From: Mycolicibacterium mageritense
Lineage (GTDB): Bacteria; Actinomycetota; Actinomycetes; Mycobacteriales; Mycobacteriaceae
Assembly (NCBI RefSeq): GCF_010727475.1
Contig: NZ_AP022567.1
Coordinates: 2,852,001 to 2,916,000, forward strand
DNA length: 64,000 nt
Direction: 5' to 3'
The notes beneath the pieces are model-generated. The model had not been told where the DNA came from. It did not search any database and saw only the letters and a list, made by a program, of their open reading frames with translations. Numbering within the stretch: the stretch's first letter is position 1; every line of letters starts with the position of its first letter. The position numbers were made by a program, and so were the translations under genes. Below, in pieces: positions 10,303 through 18,886 of the stretch.

Positions 10303-10308
10303 GTCAGA

Positions 10309-10329
10309 ATACCTCTGAAACAGAGGTAT
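10309..10329. promoter_or_regulatory. MarR operator palindrome
   Basis: Perfect inverted repeat with 9-base arms ATACCTCTG and CAGAGGTAT around AAA, ending 6 bases upstream of the chosen GTG start of the MarR gene. It also covers the likely ribosome binding site. Size and position fit a MarR-dimer site for autorepression of the marR-exporter operon. Confidence 0.72.
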
Positions 10330-10514
10330 CACAGGGCGCGGCACGGTGCCGAGCCCGGTGTGGGAGTTGCTGCGCAGACCAGCGCATGAGGCCGCAGCCG
10401 TGGCCGCAGGGTAGTTGCCGCCGCTCTTCGGCTTCTACCTCCGGCCCGCCCGGCCGGCGGCGCCAAGCAGTAGCTCGGCGCCCGCGAGGCGGCCACGGCT
10501 GCTACTTCGAGAAC

Positions 10515-10533
10515 GTACCATACTTCCTGGTAC
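10515..10533. repeat. short inverted repeat downstream of glgX
   Basis: GTACCA (10515-10520) and TGGTAC (10528-10533) flank 7 bases, in the 230-base gap between the MarR operon start and the glgX 3' end. It could be a regulator site for the MarR operon or a minor hairpin after glgX. Nothing else in this gap stands out. Confidence 0.3.
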
Positions 10534-10574
10534 GGGCCGGGATATCGAGGCCGTGAGCAACGTCCTTGTGACGG

Positions 10575-12713
10575 CTAATCCTGGTGTGCCTGCAGCACCA
10601 GCACCGCGCGGGCCTCGACGTTGACGCGAGCTCCCGGCGCGAGGGGTTCGTCGTCGGGGTTTGCGGCGGAGCTGACAATCGGCACCCAGGACGTGCCGAA
10701 CTCCTCCGGTGGCAACGTGAACTCGATTGCCTCGTAGTGCGCGTTGAAGCACAGCAGAAACGAATCGTCGACCACGCGCTGACCGCGGACATCGGTGTCG
10801 GGGATGCCCTGCCCGTTGAGGTAGACGGCCACCGATTTGGCGTAGCCGGTCTCCCAGTCCTCGGTGGTCATGTCCGAACCGTCGGGGGCCAGCCACGCGA
10901 TGTCGGGCAGCGCGGCGGCGCCGGCCTCCCGTACCGGACGCCCGTTGAAGAAACGCCTCCGCCGGAACACCGGATGCGCCGAACGCACCGCCGAAACCGA
11001 CCTGGCGAACTCCAGCAGGTCGGTGTCGGCGCTCTCCCAGTCGATCCAGGACAATGCGTTGTCCTGGCAGTAGACGTTGTTGTTGCCCTGCTGCGTGCGG
11101 CCCAACTCGTCGCCATGCGAGATCATCGGAACACCTTGCGACAGCAGCAGAGTCGTGAGGAAGTTCCGCTGCTGGCGAGCGCGCAACGCGTTGATCGCCG
11201 GATCCTCGGTCGGGCCTTCCGCGCCACAGTTCCACGACTTGTTGTTGCTCTCGCCGTCGCGGTTGTCCTCACCGTTGGCGGCATTGTGTTTCTCGTTGTA
11301 GGACACCAGGTCTCGCAGCGTGAAGCCGTCGTGCGCGGTGACGAAGTTGATCGACGCGAACGGCCTGCGCCCGGTCTGCTCGTACAAATCGGCCGAACCG
11401 GTCAGCCGCGACGCGAACTCGTCGAGCGTGGCCGGCTCGCCACGCCAGTAATCGCGAACGGTGTCGCGATACTTGCCGTTCCACTCGGTCCACAGCGGCG
11501 GGAAGTTGCCGACCTGGTAGCCGCCGGGGCCGACGTCCCACGGTTCGGCGATCAGCTTGACCTGGCTCACGATCGGATCCTGTTGCACGAGTTCGAAGAA
11601 CGCGGACAGCCGGTCCACGTCGTAGAACTCCCGGGCCAGGGTCGCGGCGAGGTCGAAGCGGAAACCGTCGACGTGCATCTCGGTCACCCAGTACCGCAGC
11701 GAGTCCATGATCAACTGAAGCGAGTGTGGGTGGCCGACATTGAGGCTGTTGCCGGTGCCCGTGTAATCCATGTAGTAGCGCTTGTCGTCGTCGACCAGCC
11801 GGTAGTAGGCGGCGTTGTCGATGCCACGCATCGACAACGTCGGGCCCATGTGGTTGCCCTCGGCCGTGTGGTTGTACACGACGTCGAGGATCACCTCGAT
11901 GTTCGCCTCGTGCAGGGCGCGGACCATGGCCTTGAACTCCTGCACGTGCCCACCGGGGGTGGGGCTCGAGCTGTACTTCGGGTCGGGCGCAAGGAAGCCG
12001 ATGGTGTTGTAACCCCAGTAGTTCGACAGCCCTTTGTCGATCAAGCCGGAGTCGTTGACGAAGTGATGCACCGGCATCAGCTCGATCGCGGTGACCCCCA
12101 ACGACTGCAGGTGCTCGATGATCACGGGGTGCGCGACCGCGGCGTAGGTGCCGCGGATCTGCTCAGGGATGTCGGGATGCGTCTCGGTGAGGCCCTTGAC
12201 GTGCGCCTCGTAGATGACGGTGTCGGCGTACTCGTGCTTGGGTGGGTGGTCCACGCCCCAGTCGAAGTACGGGTTGATCACCACGGCCTTGGGCATGTTG
12301 GCTGCGGAGTCGTCGTCGTTGCGGCTGTCCGGGTCGCCGAAGTTGTAGGAGAACAGCGGCTGGCCCCACGTGAACGAGCCGTTGATGGCCTTGGCGTACG
12401 GATCGAGCACGAGCTTGTTCGGGTTGCACCGGTGGCCCGCGGCGGGGTCGTAGGGGCCGTGGACACGGTAGCCGTAGCGCTGGCCCGGCTCGACACTCGG
12501 TACGAAACCGTGCCAGACAAACCCGTCGACCTCGGGGAGCGTGAGCCTGGTCTCCACACCGTCCGCGTCGAACAGGCACAACTCGACCCGCTCTGCGACC
12601 TCGCTGAACAGCGCGAAGTTGGTGCCCGATCCGTCGTAGGTGGCACCCAGCGGGTAGGCCTTGCCTCGCCAGATCTCGAGTTCGGGTTCCATGTTTTGCT
12701 CGGCAGGATTCAC
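10575..12713 (-). CDS. glgX: glycogen debranching enzyme GlgX (TreX type)
   Basis: Hydrolyses alpha-1,6 branches of glycogen or limit dextrins in the cytoplasm. 712 aa, GH13. An N-terminal CBM48-like domain (YPLGATYDGSGTNFALFSE) precedes the barrel, with GFRFDLA (nucleophile Asp), LIAEPWD (acid Glu) and NFVTAHDGFT (third Asp). Very similar to M. tuberculosis TreX/GlgX (Rv1564c), which sits with treY and treZ; those genes are absent here, so this is a stand-alone copy. GTG start at 12713; an ATG at 12692 is possible. Divergent from the hydratase gene. Together with nearby mak it suggests local alpha-glucan metabolism. Confidence 0.93.
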   Translation of the reverse strand: MNPAEQNMEPELEIWRGKAYPLGATYDGSGTNFALFSEVAERVELCLFDADGVETRLTLPEVDGFVWHGFVPSVEPGQRYGYRVHGPYDPAAGHRCNPNKLVLDPYAKAINGSFTWGQPLFSYNFGDPDSRNDDDSAANMPKAVVINPYFDWGVDHPPKHEYADTVIYEAHVKGLTETHPDIPEQIRGTYAAVAHPVIIEHLQSLGVTAIELMPVHHFVNDSGLIDKGLSNYWGYNTIGFLAPDPKYSSSPTPGGHVQEFKAMVRALHEANIEVILDVVYNHTAEGNHMGPTLSMRGIDNAAYYRLVDDDKRYYMDYTGTGNSLNVGHPHSLQLIMDSLRYWVTEMHVDGFRFDLAATLAREFYDVDRLSAFFELVQQDPIVSQVKLIAEPWDVGPGGYQVGNFPPLWTEWNGKYRDTVRDYWRGEPATLDEFASRLTGSADLYEQTGRRPFASINFVTAHDGFTLRDLVSYNEKHNAANGEDNRDGESNNKSWNCGAEGPTEDPAINALRARQQRNFLTTLLLSQGVPMISHGDELGRTQQGNNNVYCQDNALSWIDWESADTDLLEFARSVSAVRSAHPVFRRRRFFNGRPVREAGAAALPDIAWLAPDGSDMTTEDWETGYAKSVAVYLNGQGIPDTDVRGQRVVDDSFLLCFNAHYEAIEFTLPPEEFGTSWVPIVSSAANPDDEPLAPGARVNVEARAVLVLQAHQD

Positions 12714-12781
12714 AAGCCGACTTTACGGTCCGGCGTGTCGAGGGACCATCGGAACGGTCGTCACATGAGCGGGAGGCCACC

Positions 12782-13627
12782 TTGTCCACCACCCCTGAAC
12801 TGCCCGAATACCGAACCCTGCAGGTCGTTCGCGACGGCGCCGTCGCGACCGTCACGCTCAACCGGCCGCGCCGGCGCAACGCCTTCGGTGACGGCATGCG
12901 CGATGAGCTGGCCGACGCCTACACGCGCTGCGACCGCGACGACGGCATCCGGGTGATCGTGCTCACCGGGGCGCCGCCCGCGTTCTGTGCGGGTGCCGAC
13001 CTCGCCGCGGGCGAGGACACGTTCACCACGGCTGGCCCGGAGTTCAGCGCGGCCGGCATCGCGGTGCCCGCCTGGTCGCTGTCCAAGCCCGTGATCGCCG
13101 CGGTCAACGGGCACGCGATCGGGCTCGGGTTGACTCTCGCGTTGCAGTGCGACATCCGGCTGTTCGCGGCCGACGCGCGCTACGGCGTCGTGCAGGTGCG
13201 TCGCGGCGTGATCGGCGACGCGTACTCGCACTGGGTGCTGCCGCGTCTGGTCGGGATCGCCAATGCCGCTGAAATCCTTTTGACCGGAGCGACTTTCGAC
13301 GGACATCGGGCCGTCGAGCTGGGCCTGGGCAGCCGCGTGCTGCCCGCAGGCGAGGTGCTGCCCGCGGCATTGGCGCTGGCGCACGACATCGCGACCAACA
13401 CCGCGCCCATGTCGGTCGCGGCGTCGAAGCGGCTGTTGTGGGATTCGTTCGACCTGGACCGCGCGGCAGTCGGGGCCAGGGAGACCGAGATCCACCGGCG
13501 GTTGATGGCCCACGACGACGCGAAGGAGGGCGTGCGGGCCTACGTCGAGAAGCGCGAACCTCGCTGGACCGGCAGCCCGGGCCCATCCTCTGCCGTGCTA
13601 ACTGACTTGCACTCCCGAGGAACGTAA
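12782..13627 (+). CDS. enoyl-CoA hydratase/isomerase family protein
   Basis: Crotonase-fold enzyme of 281 aa, acting on acyl-CoA. The oxyanion-hole segments are AFCAGADLAAG and AAVNGHAIGLGLTLAL. The second catalytic Glu of classical hydratases lies in a segment here reading GVVQVRRGVIGDAY, where no Glu is obvious, so the exact reaction (hydratase, isomerase or other) is open. TTG start at 12782 with GGGAGG 5 bases before it, a good ribosome site. Its last 30 bases overlap the convergent pncA. Confidence 0.87.
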   Translation: MSTTPELPEYRTLQVVRDGAVATVTLNRPRRRNAFGDGMRDELADAYTRCDRDDGIRVIVLTGAPPAFCAGADLAAGEDTFTTAGPEFSAAGIAVPAWSLSKPVIAAVNGHAIGLGLTLALQCDIRLFAADARYGVVQVRRGVIGDAYSHWVLPRLVGIANAAEILLTGATFDGHRAVELGLGSRVLPAGEVLPAALALAHDIATNTAPMSVAASKRLLWDSFDLDRAAVGARETEIHRRLMAHDDAKEGVRAYVEKREPRWTGSPGPSSAVLTDLHSRGT

Positions 13628-14149
13628 TTCGTCGAGCGCGGCGTCGGTGGACTCAGGCGCGACACCTGCCGTGAGCCCCGTGAGCACGCGCGTGGTGAAT
13701 CCCGCCTCGACCGCGTCGGCCGCGGTGGCCGCGACGCAGTAGTCGGTTGCGATGCCGACGACGTCCACGGTGTCGACGTCGTGCTGCCGCAGCCAGTCCG
13801 CAAGCGTCGTCCCCGCATCGGACGTGCCCTCGAAACCGCTGTACGCCGCCGAATAGTGGCCCTTGCGGAACACGGCCTCGACCGGCGCGGCGTCGAACTC
13901 GGGGTGGAACTCCGACCCGGGCGTATCGGCCACGCAGTGCCGCGGCCAGGACACCCGGTAGTCGGGGTGGTCGGAGAAGTGCTCGCCCGGATCGATGTGG
14001 AAGTCTTTCGTGGCCACCACGTGGTCGTAGCCGTGCTCACCGGCGAGCAGTTCGGTGATGCCGCGGGCGACGGCCGCGCCGCCGGTCACGGCCAGCGATC
14101 CGCCTTCGCAGAAGTCGTTCTGGACGTCGACGACGATGAGTGCCCTCAT
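13598..14149 (-). CDS. pncA: nicotinamidase/pyrazinamidase
   Basis: Deamidates nicotinamide to nicotinate for NAD recycling; the M. tuberculosis orthologue also activates pyrazinamide. 183 aa. The catalytic triad is D8, K96 and C138, and the metal ligands are D49, H51, H57 and H71, the same numbering as the M. tuberculosis enzyme. The residue before C138 is Tyr, where M. tuberculosis has His. Overlaps the convergent hydratase gene by 30 bases. It follows the membrane operon by only 9 bases, so it may be cotranscribed with it. Confidence 0.96.
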   Translation of the reverse strand: MRALIVVDVQNDFCEGGSLAVTGGAAVARGITELLAGEHGYDHVVATKDFHIDPGEHFSDHPDYRVSWPRHCVADTPGSEFHPEFDAAPVEAVFRKGHYSAAYSGFEGTSDAGTTLADWLRQHDVDTVDVVGIATDYCVAATAADAVEAGFTTRVLTGLTAGVAPESTDAALDELRSSGVQVS

Positions 14150-14158
14150 GTCCTCAAG

Positions 14159-15445
14159 CTACCCGCCGAACAGCAGGTACAACCCGGTGAACGTGTAGCC
14201 GACCATCACGAGCATCATCGCGAGTTGCCCGGTCAGCTGATGACGCTTGGGCAGCAGCTGCAGTGCGCGGTCGTGCGCGGCGATCACGCCGGCCACGTGG
14301 CCCGCGAGCACGAATCCCACCTTGAGGCTCGCGAGAACCGAAGGGTGAAGGGACAGCAGGTAATTGACCTGGGCGTCGTGGAGGCCGAGCAGCACGAAGA
14401 CCGTCTGCTGGCCCCGCTCGACAAGATAGGTCAGATAGTGCGCGAACACGTAGCCGATCACGATGGGGATCAGCGAGTGTGCCATGAGCCCGGGCAGTTC
14501 GCGGCGCCGTCGGGCATCCACGCCGCCCGTGGTGCGGGCGGCCGCGGTGAACGTCACGGCCACCACGCCCGCGAAGACCAGCAGGCCCACGGTACGGATC
14601 AGTGTCGCGCCGAGCGGTGAGCCGGAATGGGCGTCGACGAAGTTGCGCCACTGCGGCATCGCCGAGAAGCTGTCGAACGCGGTCGACCCGAGCAGCACCG
14701 CGAGCACCGCGACCACACCGGGCCGCACCGGCAGCGACTGCAGATGGTCGAACGGGTTGCCCACCACGATGCGACCTGCTTGCCTGCGCAGCGGCGACAA
14801 CCTCGACGCCACCATGCTGTACACGTCGAACGGGTCGGCGTTCGACAGCCACCGCTCACCGCAGCACAGCGCCCCGGCGAACGTCACCGCGAGATACAGC
14901 AAAAGCCAGATGCGAATGGCGGCAAGCGAACCCGGGTCCGGACTGGCGAGCTCGAGCCAGACGAACGCGAACAGGCCCGCGGCGGCAGGCCAGTAGCCCA
15001 GCCGCACCGGATAGCGCTGGGTGGTCCGGTGCAGCAGGCGGTACACCGTGCGCACCGGTGACACGACGCGCCACACGGGGCCGATCAACAGCGAGACCGC
15101 GACCAGGCCGACCCACAGCAGCACATAGAACACGCCGGGCAGCGGGTTGGTCGCGTCCTGCGGGCCCGTGAACGCGAGTACGCCCACCCAGACCGCGAAC
15201 GCCAGCGCCAGCGCGCGCACGGTCCAGCGGGTGACGGGGGAGTCCACGGCCGTGGTCACCCAGCCCGGCAGCGGCCGTCCCGGCTTGGCCGGGTCGAACT
15301 TCGGCCGCCGCCAGGCCAGGGCCACGACAGCGAAGGTGAAGGTCAGCGTCCACGCCGCGCCGATGAGCGCGTACGTGTACGGGATGGGCAGATCGGTCGA
15401 ACCGCCCAGGCCATGAGCCAGTATCGCGGTCCGAGCCGAAGTCAC
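14159..15445 (-). CDS. polytopic membrane protein, last gene of a coupled four-gene operon
   Basis: 428 aa with roughly ten hydrophobic segments. I do not recognise the family with certainty; the conserved-looking cytoplasmic part includes CCGERWLSNADPFDVYS and RIVVGNPFDHLQSLPVRPG. The GTG at 15445 overlaps the stop of the upstream lipoprotein gene (GTGA); the open frame runs on to 15817 but only as the shadow of that gene. Because it is coupled to a cupredoxin-like lipoprotein and another large membrane protein, it is likely part of one envelope complex. Confidence 0.8.
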   Translation of the reverse strand: MTSARTAILAHGLGGSTDLPIPYTYALIGAAWTLTFTFAVVALAWRRPKFDPAKPGRPLPGWVTTAVDSPVTRWTVRALALAFAVWVGVLAFTGPQDATNPLPGVFYVLLWVGLVAVSLLIGPVWRVVSPVRTVYRLLHRTTQRYPVRLGYWPAAAGLFAFVWLELASPDPGSLAAIRIWLLLYLAVTFAGALCCGERWLSNADPFDVYSMVASRLSPLRRQAGRIVVGNPFDHLQSLPVRPGVVAVLAVLLGSTAFDSFSAMPQWRNFVDAHSGSPLGATLIRTVGLLVFAGVVAVTFTAAARTTGGVDARRRRELPGLMAHSLIPIVIGYVFAHYLTYLVERGQQTVFVLLGLHDAQVNYLLSLHPSVLASLKVGFVLAGHVAGVIAAHDRALQLLPKRHQLTGQLAMMLVMVGYTFTGLYLLFGG

Positions 15446-15891
15446 TGCTGCACTTGGATGCTGGCGACGGTGCGGTTCAGCTGATGCAGCTCGACGTCGA
15501 CGGTTCCTGGCACGTCGACCGTGAACTGGAACTGCTGGCCGGCCTTGGGCTCGATCTTGAAGGTGTGTTCGGGCACCGAATGCACGTGCAACTCGTCGGC
15601 GGCATCGCTGTTGACCCGGATCACGATGGGATCCTTGACCTTGCCCTGCAGCTGCGCGTTGGTCGGTGTGACCTCGCCGCCCTTGATGGTCACGTCGATC
15701 ACCAGGCGGTTGGGCGGGCTCTGCTGATTGGTCATGTCCGACGGCGCGACAGTGGTCACCGACGGAGTGGTGGACGTACTGGCTTCGGCGTTCTCGGCCT
15801 TGTCGGAGCCGCCGCAACCGGCGGCCAGGAGTGCCGCCGCGGCCGCCAGGACGATGATTCTGCTGCTCGGGATGGTCCTACTGATGGTCAC
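15442..15891 (-). CDS. lipoprotein with cupredoxin-like C-terminal domain
   Basis: 149 aa. An N-terminal signal peptide ends in the lipobox LLAAGC (Cys about residue 26), so it should be lipidated and face outward. A Thr/Ser-rich linker leads to a beta-rich domain (residues 60-149) whose ADELHVHSVPEHTFKIEP and VPGTVDVELHQL segments resemble the cupredoxin_1 pattern, though His ligands are few (HVH, H near 109, H near 136). GTG start overlaps the stop of the small upstream gene. It could bind copper or act as a structural partner; neither is shown. Confidence 0.85.
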   Translation of the reverse strand: MTISRTIPSSRIIVLAAAAALLAAGCGGSDKAENAEASTSTTPSVTTVAPSDMTNQQSPPNRLVIDVTIKGGEVTPTNAQLQGKVKDPIVIRVNSDAADELHVHSVPEHTFKIEPKAGQQFQFTVDVPGTVDVELHQLNRTVASIQVQQ

Positions 15892-16061
15892 GGTGAATCA
15901 TCTTCTCCTGAGTCCTCCTGACTTTCACTGTGAGGCACCTCTTCGTCCGGCCCCTGGCGCCGGTCCCGCATCGCGACGTAGACGACCACGCCGACGACGA
16001 CCACCGCCGGAGCGAATGCCGGCAGCGCCAGCAGCAACGTGTGATCTGCGAGCAGCCGCAT
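15888..16061 (-). CDS. 57 aa single-span membrane protein
   Basis: Small gene squeezed between two larger ones. Its ATG overlaps the stop of the 616 aa membrane-protein gene (ATGA), and its stop overlaps the GTG of the lipoprotein gene (GTGA). It encodes MRLLADHTLLLALPAFAP, a Val-rich membrane helix, then an acidic hydrophilic tail (DEEVPHSESQEDSGEDD). Both couplings and the clean one-span topology argue that it is real. Probably an assembly or stabilising subunit of the same membrane complex. Confidence 0.75.
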   Translation of the reverse strand: MRLLADHTLLLALPAFAPAVVVVGVVVYVAMRDRRQGPDEEVPHSESQEDSGEDDSP

Positions 16062-17911
16062 CACGTCTGCGGTTGCACCGGTCGCGGTTCGCCGGCCTTG
16101 GCGCCGGCGGCCAGCTCGCGGGCGTTGATGCGCCCGGCGCCCCACGTGAGCCCGGCAATCAGGATCAGCGTGCAGACCAGGACCACGAGCGAGGCCACCG
16201 TGAACAACCACGACGGGTGGTTGAGGTTGCGTTCCCGCTGCAGCAGCGTGATCTCCTGCACGAACGGCCGCGTTCCGGACTCCAGCGCGGGAGTCTCGGG
16301 TGCACCGATGCCGGCATCGGCTGGCAGGAACAGCGGAACGCCTGCCATCGTGGTGCCGTCCTGCACCCGCAGCACGGTCTTCCAGCTGCCCGAGACCGGT
16401 ATGGGTTGCGTGGACCGGTACCGGCCCGGGCCGACCCTCTCCAGCCGGTCCACGACCAGGCCGCGGTCGTTGGCCAGCCCGCCCTGCCACGCCAGGATCG
16501 ACACCCATTCCGGGTCGGCGCTGATGAGGTTGGCCGGCGTGATCTGCACGTCCGCCGATGCCAGGCGCTGCCCGGTGTCGTTCGGGATGTCGGTCAGAGT
16601 GACTGTGGCGCTGGCACTTTCGGGAACCTCGGTGCGCAGTCCGGTGGCCACGGCGCCGCCGATCACGAGCACCGTCACGACGACCACCGAGATGCCGACC
16701 GCGGGCCGCGGCAAGGGCCTGCCGGTCAGCACGAGGGCCAGCAGCGCGCCGCACACACCCATCGCGACCGCGACGGGGACCGCCATGCCCAGGGCCTCCG
16801 GCCACATGGTCGTTGGCCACGGGAAGCGGTACACCGCGCCGATCCACAGCGATTCCAGCCAGAGCCCGGCCGTCGCGACGCCGAGGCCTGCCACCGCGCC
16901 GAATACGATGGGCCGCTTGACAAGTGGCGTCAACGCCAGCAGTTCCACGACGAGGGCCGGGCCGAGATACAGCGCGAACCAGCTTGTCGGGGCGCCGAGG
17001 ACGGGGCCGACGACGAACGCGACGGCACCGCGCAGCGCGACGGCGAACCCGGCCGCGATCAGGGCGGCGCCCGGGCCGAGGACGAGCCGGGCCGCGACGG
17101 CGGCCAGCGCGGCCGCGCCTGCGATCATCATGGGCTGCAGCACGAGCCGGAACTGCTCGACGCCGAAGTCGTACTCGATCTGGAACACCGAGAGCCCGAT
17201 GAAGAGCCCGCCGAAGGACAGGTAGTAGAGGAACTTGTTGAACTTGCTGTCCTCTGGCACATCCGGGCCCATTGCGACCCGGCCTTCATGTTCGAGCAGA
17301 AGCACCGCGATCAGGGACAGCCCGGCACCGCCGATCAACATCAGATGCGTTGGGCCCCAAAGGGTGACATCTTGCCCGAAGATGCGGTGCCAGATGTCGT
17401 CGAGCGGGAACCCGATCAGCGCGTACAGGCCGCACAACGCCATCAGCACGCCGCCGACGGGCGCGTACCAGGTGCGGGTGATCCGGATGGCCGCCGGACC
17501 GGGTTTCTCGTACGGCAGCACGATCGCCATCGAACCGGCGATGAACAGCAGGAACAGCCCGATCAGGATGAAGTAGTGCGCGGGGTTGGCGAGCGGGCCC
17601 GCGTCGCGGCCCTTGCCGATGTGCAGGCTGACGTCCCAGATGAAGCCGAACAGGGCGCAGATGATGGTGGCGGTGAACAGGAACACCTGCAGCGCGACCC
17701 ACGGTGGCCGGTGGAATTTGCGGCCCAGGCGTTCGGCGAAGTTGTTGAGCCACGTGATGCGGCGCATGCGGTGCAGATAGCCGATCCACAGCAACGCGAC
17801 CGTGACGACCAGCGCCGCGACGGACATGCCGATCACCTGGTCGAGGGCCGCGCCGCCGCCTTCCGTGCCCGGCGCGGCCGTGAGCGAAACGTTCGATGTG
17901 CCCATCATCAT
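16061..17911 (-). CDS. large polytopic membrane protein with extracytoplasmic beta domain
   Basis: About 616 aa. A dozen or so hydrophobic segments (residues about 20-460) are followed by a soluble beta-rich region (about 475-590; SASATVTLTDIPNDTG, GPGRYRSTQPIPVSGSWKTVLRV) that resembles the FixH/YtkA-type fold, and a final helix. First gene of the operon. Three ATGs in tandem (17911, 17908, 17905) follow GGTGGGG; the third is best spaced. An upstream extension to 18064 is open but has no start support. Function unknown; copper handling or oxidase assembly is a guess from the YtkA-like part and the lipoprotein partner. Confidence 0.8.
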   Translation of the reverse strand: MMMGTSNVSLTAAPGTEGGGAALDQVIGMSVAALVVTVALLWIGYLHRMRRITWLNNFAERLGRKFHRPPWVALQVFLFTATIICALFGFIWDVSLHIGKGRDAGPLANPAHYFILIGLFLLFIAGSMAIVLPYEKPGPAAIRITRTWYAPVGGVLMALCGLYALIGFPLDDIWHRIFGQDVTLWGPTHLMLIGGAGLSLIAVLLLEHEGRVAMGPDVPEDSKFNKFLYYLSFGGLFIGLSVFQIEYDFGVEQFRLVLQPMMIAGAAALAAVAARLVLGPGAALIAAGFAVALRGAVAFVVGPVLGAPTSWFALYLGPALVVELLALTPLVKRPIVFGAVAGLGVATAGLWLESLWIGAVYRFPWPTTMWPEALGMAVPVAVAMGVCGALLALVLTGRPLPRPAVGISVVVVTVLVIGGAVATGLRTEVPESASATVTLTDIPNDTGQRLASADVQITPANLISADPEWVSILAWQGGLANDRGLVVDRLERVGPGRYRSTQPIPVSGSWKTVLRVQDGTTMAGVPLFLPADAGIGAPETPALESGTRPFVQEITLLQRERNLNHPSWLFTVASLVVLVCTLILIAGLTWGAGRINARELAAGAKAGEPRPVQPQT

Positions 17912-18005
17912 CCCCACCCACTGACTATGTCTGAATGACTGCGACTGGTGGGAGATGTTGCCAGAACTGATCAGGCTAAACCAGAGGTACCCGGTACCGC
18001 GGGTT

Positions 18006-18806
18006 TCAGCGTTCGCTCCACGGGGTGACCGGCCGGTCCTGGCGCAGGCCGTCGACGATGACATCGACGCGTTCGTCGAAGAAGCAGATGCGGTCGCGCA
18101 CCGGACCCGCGTCGTACAGCGGCTCGTGGTACGTCCAACCGATGTCGGCGGGCCCGCCGGGCAGCGAATAGTAGGTCGCCCGGCCCTTGTACGCGCAGTA
18201 GCTGATGGTGCGACTCAGGTCCAGGGCGATGGTCACGTCCTCCCTGGGCAGGTAATAGCGCGTGGGCAGCAGGGTTTCGAACAGCAGAAGCGGACGCACG
18301 CTGTCGGCGAGCAACTGCCCGTCGAGCTCGACCTGGATGCGGCGGTGACTGCGCAGGATGTCGATGCGGTGGAACGGGTCGTGCGGATGCGCGACGATCG
18401 GCTCGTCCTCCTCGCGCCACTCGAACGTCGCGAAATCGAGGATCACGTAGTCGGCCAGGTCGGGATCGGTGGGTTGGAACGCTGCCTCGACACCCGTCTC
18501 TTCGCCGGCGATGACGTCAAAACCGTTGCCCGCACACGTATGTGCGGTGAACGGAACCGACGGGTCCAGGAAGCCCGGGATCTCGTCGTCCCCGGAATCG
18601 GCCCCCGCGGGCACGAGCTGCGCGGTGACGGCCGCGCGCGGGACGGCGTACGTGGGGACGATGCGGCGCGGCTCCCACACCAGCACGGCCGCGTCTGTGT
18701 CGGCGACGGGCTCCCCACCGAGGCAGGCCCGAATTCGCTTGGCAGTCGGGTGATATCGCAATGTGTCGATACCGCCTGCGAGTAGCTCGCTCATGGAGAC
18801 CGCCAT
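18006..18806 (-). CDS. DUF427 protein with two tandem domains
   Basis: 266 aa. Two DUF427-like units are visible. The C-terminal one has ISYCAYKGRATYYS and DIGWTYHEPLYDAGPVRDRICFFDE; the N-terminal one is more diverged (VWEPRRIVPTYAVPR). The family is small, beta-rich and of unknown biochemical role. ATG at 18806 chosen; ATG at 18794 is an alternative. Another, single-domain DUF427 gene (Rv0140 type) lies at 33.7 kb. Confidence 0.85.
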   Translation of the reverse strand: MAVSMSELLAGGIDTLRYHPTAKRIRACLGGEPVADTDAAVLVWEPRRIVPTYAVPRAAVTAQLVPAGADSGDDEIPGFLDPSVPFTAHTCAGNGFDVIAGEETGVEAAFQPTDPDLADYVILDFATFEWREEDEPIVAHPHDPFHRIDILRSHRRIQVELDGQLLADSVRPLLLFETLLPTRYYLPREDVTIALDLSRTISYCAYKGRATYYSLPGGPADIGWTYHEPLYDAGPVRDRICFFDERVDVIVDGLRQDRPVTPWSER

Positions 18807-18844
18807 GGCCCCATTATCGACCCGCCGAACTCGTCTTGGACAGC

Positions 18845-18871
18845 AAAACGCCCCCGCCGGGGCGGGGGCGT
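18845..18871 (-). terminator. intrinsic terminator of the small secreted-protein gene
   Basis: Read on the minus strand, ACGCCCCCGCC pairs with GGCGGGGGCGT and is followed by TTTTG. It begins 16 bases after the stop of the 96 aa gene at 18887, an ideal position for Rho-independent termination. Confidence 0.85.
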
Positions 18872-18886
18872 CTCGAACTGCGGATG

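Noticed and set aside
10584..12956. 790-codon open frame antisense to glgX
   Set aside because: Codon-bias shadow; glgX carries the GH13 motifs and the antisense product has no recognisable fold.
15728..17938. 736-codon plus-strand frame across the membrane operon
   Set aside because: The minus strand here has coupled genes with signal, lipobox and membrane segments; the plus-strand product is Arg/Asp/Gln-rich low complexity.
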